Shown here: positions 5,114-7,012 of the stretch, piece after piece
How positions within the stretch are numbered: the stretch's first letter is position 1
Layout of the letters: every line of letters begins with the position of its first letter
Assembly (NCBI GenBank): GCA_036510575.1
Contig: DATCDR010000139.1
Coordinates: 1-7,012 of the forward strand
Direction: 5' to 3'
DNA from: DATCDR01 sp036510575
GTDB lineage: Bacteria > Actinomycetota > Acidimicrobiia > Acidimicrobiales > Bog-793
DNA: 7,012 nt
The notes under the pieces: generated by a model
Seen by the model: the letters and a program-made list of their open reading frames with translations, nothing else
The model's database searches: none
Told to the model about the DNA's origin: nothing
Position numbers and translations under genes: made by a program

Positions 5114-7012
5114 ATGAGCCTTGTGAAGCTCGCGCCAAACGGCTGGCGCTACTTCGCCGAGGAGATCGCGACGGGTCGTGAGGACTACTACGCCCGCTCT
5201 GCGGAGCGCGCGGGGATGTTCCTCGGGCGAGGCGCAGAGTTGCTAGGGATCGCAGGGCGGGAGGTCGACGCGCTGATGCTGGAGCGCTTGATCGGCCAGG
5301 GTCGCCACCCCATCGATGGCTCTCCGCTCGGTCGCCCCTTTCCCGACCGCCCGGGTGTCGTCGCCGGCTTTGGACTTACCTTCTCGCCGCCGAAGACCGT
5401 CTCGGTGCTCTGGGGCACCGCGGACGGCGACGTCTCCGCGTCTGTGCTCGAGGCGCACGAGCGCGCGGTCGACGCCTCGCTCGCCTTTCTTCAAGACCAC
5501 GCCGCATTCACCCGCATGGGCGCGGGCGGCGTGTTCCAGGTCGACTCCGAAGGTTTCCTCGCCGCGGCGTTCACGCACGGCACCTCGCGCGCCGCGGACC
5601 CACAGCTTCACACTCACGTCCTTGTCGCCAACAAGGTCCGCTCGGCTGACGGTCGTTGGCGCTCACGTGATGCCCGTGAGCTGTTCGAGCACCAGAAAGC
5701 CGCCGGAATGCTCTACAAGGCGGCACTCAGCGCTGAGCTGACCACGTCACTCAGGGTGCGCTGGACCGAGGTCGACGAGAACGGCATCGCCGAGATCGAG
5801 GGCGTGCCGCAGGTCCTCGTCGAAGCGTGGTCCTCTCGTCGGAAGGCCGTCGAGGAGATGGGAAGCCAGCTCGTCGCCGAGCGCGAAGCCGACCTTCGGC
5901 GCGAACTGTCGCCGTCTGAACGCGCCACCGCCTACCAGCTCGCCGCTTATCGCACCCGTGCCCCGAAGGTCGAGCCCGACACTCCGACCACGAAACTGAT
6001 CGCGCGTTGGCGCGAAGAGGCTCGCTCCTGGGGCCAGGAGCCCGAGCAGTGGCTGCCGAGCGTCCTCGGCCACGAGGCAGCGCAAGAGACGCTCGACCGT
6101 GTTGCGATCGTTCGCGCGACGATCGAGCGGCTGCAGTCGACCAAGGCGACGTGGGGCCGCTCGGATGCCGTCGAGGTCCTCTCGACGCTCGTCACTAGCT
6201 CCCATGCCGATGAGGTCCGAGGCCTCGTCGACGAGCTTGCCGAGGTGGTGCTGCGAAACGACGCGGTCTGCTCGCTTGCCGCTCCCCTCCCGGCCGAGAT
6301 GCCAAACGTGCTACGCCGTCGCGACGGCATGACCCAGATCGAGCGGCACGGCGCGACTCGTTTCACCACCAAGAAAACGCTACGCGCCGAGGGTCGCGTC
6401 CTCGAGAGCGTCGCGAACGGGATCGATGCGAGGGCCGCGATCGTGCCAAGCCGCATCGTGAACGACGTACTCAGCGAGTCCATTCTCGGCGAGGACCAGC
6501 GCCGAGCCGTGCACGACCTCCTCAGCGGCGGCGAGCGCGTCGCACTGCTCGTCGGCCCGGCCGGGGCGGGAAAGTCCCGCGCGCTCCACTCGGCCCGCGA
6601 GGGATGGGAGCTCGCCGGCTATCACCTCGTCGGGATCGCGCCTTCGGCGATGGCGGCCTCTGTCCTCCATGAGGAGGCGGGCATCGCCTCGGACACCCTC
6701 GCCCGCTTCCTCCTCGATCTGGAGAACGGAAAGCGACGACTCACGAACCGCGACGTCGTCGTGCTCGACGAGGCGACGATGGCGCGGACCGACGATCTCG
6801 ACGCGTTGCTCGGCGAGGTGACTCGCGCCAACTCGAAGCTCGTCCTTGTCGGTGACCCACAACAGCTCGGTAACCGCCACAGGTTCCGCCCAACGTGTGG
6901 CAGGTGGTGCCGAAAGGTCACAGGTTGGTCAGGCGAGCTTCGTCGACCTGATCGGCCAGGTAGTACTCGACGCCGTGGTAGCTCATGCCGAATAGCTCAG
7001 TCACCAGCATCG
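5114..7012 (+). CDS. TrwC/TraI-type (MOBF) conjugative relaxase-helicase, truncated
   Basis: This gene encodes the enzyme that nicks oriT, stays covalently bound to the strand, and unwinds it for conjugative transfer. Start ATG 5114 gives MSLVKLAPNGWRYF, a family-like beginning; GGAGGT at 5097-5102 lies 11 bases upstream, and GTG 5111 is an alternative. The relaxase domain (about 1-290) has the nicking Tyr pair Y25-Y26 (DYYAR) and the metal-binding triad H155, H166, H168 in FTHGTSR...DPQLHTH, with the same 11- and 2-residue spacing as TrwC. The helicase domain starts near 455 (ILGEDQRRAV) with Walker A GPAGAGKS (Lys487), Walker B VVVLDEATM (Asp552-Glu553) and motif III LVLVGDPQQLG (about 577-587). 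After that Gly, near base 6871, family resemblance ends abruptly: the usual VGxGGxF is replaced by unrelated Arg-rich sequence that stays open to the window edge. Motifs IV-VI and the C-terminus are lost, so helicase function should be gone; nicking activity might survive. Confidence 0.92.
   Translation, partial: MSLVKLAPNGWRYFAEEIATGREDYYARSAERAGMFLGRGAELLGIAGREVDALMLERLIGQGRHPIDGSPLGRPFPDRPGVVAGFGLTFSPPKTVSVLWGTADGDVSASVLEAHERAVDASLAFLQDHAAFTRMGAGGVFQVDSEGFLAAAFTHGTSRAADPQLHTHVLVANKVRSADGRWRSRDARELFEHQKAAGMLYKAALSAELTTSLRVRWTEVDENGIAEIEGVPQVLVEAWSSRRKAVEEMGSQLVAEREADLRRELSPSERATAYQLAAYRTRAPKVEPDTPTTKLIARWREEARSWGQEPEQWLPSVLGHEAAQETLDRVAIVRATIERLQSTKATWGRSDAVEVLSTLVTSSHADEVRGLVDELAEVVLRNDAVCSLAAPLPAEMPNVLRRRDGMTQIERHGATRFTTKKTLRAEGRVLESVANGIDARAAIVPSRIVNDVLSESILGEDQRRAVHDLLSGGERVALLVGPAGAGKSRALHSAREGWELAGYHLVGIAPSAMAASVLHEEAGIASDTLARFLLDLENGKRRLTNRDVVVLDEATMARTDDLDALLGEVTRANSKLVLVGDPQQLGNRHRFRPTCGRWCRKVTGWSGELRRPDRPGSTRRRGSSCRIAQSPAS
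6876..6901. repeat. Hairpin at the relaxase breakpoint
   Basis: GCCACA (6876-6881) and TGTGGC (6896-6901) form a perfect outer stem; after one mismatch, GTT/AAC pair inside around a 6-base loop. It starts within 5 bp of the point where relaxase homology ends. CACAGGTT within it also recurs about 40 bp later (6919-6926). It could be an inserted element's end or the terminator region of the minus-strand gene beyond it. Confidence 0.5.
6918..7012 (-). CDS. C-terminal fragment of an unrelated gene, possibly ImmA/IrrE-like
   Basis: The minus strand reads MLVTELFGMSYHGVEYYLAD then QVDEARLTNL and a TGA at 6920-6918; the frame continues to the window edge, so only the last 30 or so residues are seen. 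The motif ELFGMSYHGVEYYL followed by RLTNL resembles the closing helix-turn-helix-like segment of ImmA/IrrE metallopeptidases (aelFgvS..a...rL..L), which cleave repressors of mobile elements. The HExxH zinc motif would lie outside the window, so the assignment is weak. It points toward the truncated relaxase, and its stop is about 48 bp from the breakpoint. Confidence 0.4.
   Translation of the reverse strand, partial: MLVTELFGMSYHGVEYYLADQVDEARLTNL

Noticed and set aside
5747..6880. Long minus-strand frames opposite the relaxase gene
   Set aside because: They have no domains and mirror the relaxase codons.
6876..6926. Integron attC-like site (GCCCAAC in the hairpin)
   Set aside because: Only one core-like heptamer is present, without the paired second core at a suitable distance, and no integron integrase or cassette array is seen.
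1..7012. CRISPR array
   Set aside because: The only short iterated motif (1642-1690) has no spacers of suitable length between copies.

Overview
The window looks like actinobacterial DNA. It is GC-rich, uses GTG and ATG starts, and its integrase and TrwC-type relaxase have an actinobacterial flavour. A sedolisin-type peptidase at the left edge is a family often seen in acid-tolerant Actinobacteria such as Acidimicrobiia, but that placement is only a guess. The layout reads as the boundary between a chromosome-like flank on the left and an integrative, probably conjugative or mobilizable, element on the right.

Left flank (1-1517). The 3' end of an S53 (sedolisin/kumamolisin) peptidase gene runs to 557. 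Its stop codon overlaps, tail to tail, a decayed C-terminal piece of an older tyrosine recombinase on the minus strand (554-838). A small gene with a good ribosome binding site (1094-1318) could encode a 74-residue zinc-binding-type protein. A 21-bp motif at 884-904 recurs at 1473-1493, where it forms the left arm of a long inverted repeat (1473-1516).

Element end (1518-1756). This stretch holds a sequence resembling the 3' end of a tmRNA or tRNA gene on the minus strand (a typical attachment core), a consensus DnaA box plus two weaker ones, an AT-rich perfect palindrome, and five iterated CGCGTCA motifs. The integrase gene (1757-2986) follows directly. This is the classic int-next-to-att arrangement, and the repeats are candidate integrase arm sites, operators or origin iterons.

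Element body (2987-6871). Converging on the integrase is a minus-strand two-gene toxin-antitoxin-like pair: a HepT-like HEPN protein (3037-3372), translationally coupled to an upstream small protein (3369-3632) that resembles a MntA nucleotidyltransferase antitoxin with its catalytic segment missing. Behind them is a small excisionase-type helix-turn-helix gene (3846-4067) with a perfect 10-bp inverted repeat upstream. About 1 kb of mostly non-coding or decayed sequence follows, ending in a cluster of hairpins that could be an oriT. Next comes a MOBF relaxase-helicase gene from 5114.

Right end (about 6871-7012). Homology to the relaxase-helicase stops abruptly just after helicase motif III. 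The remaining 140 bp carry a hairpin and, on the minus strand, the C-terminal end of an unrelated gene, so the relaxase appears truncated by an insertion, recombination or assembly junction.

The most interesting point is the HepT pair. The toxin keeps the catalytic R-x4-H but has lost the tyrosine that MntA normally modifies (Leu instead of Tyr in RX4HXY), and the partner has lost the GS...DxD catalytic motif. The matching losses suggest a different way of neutralising the toxin.
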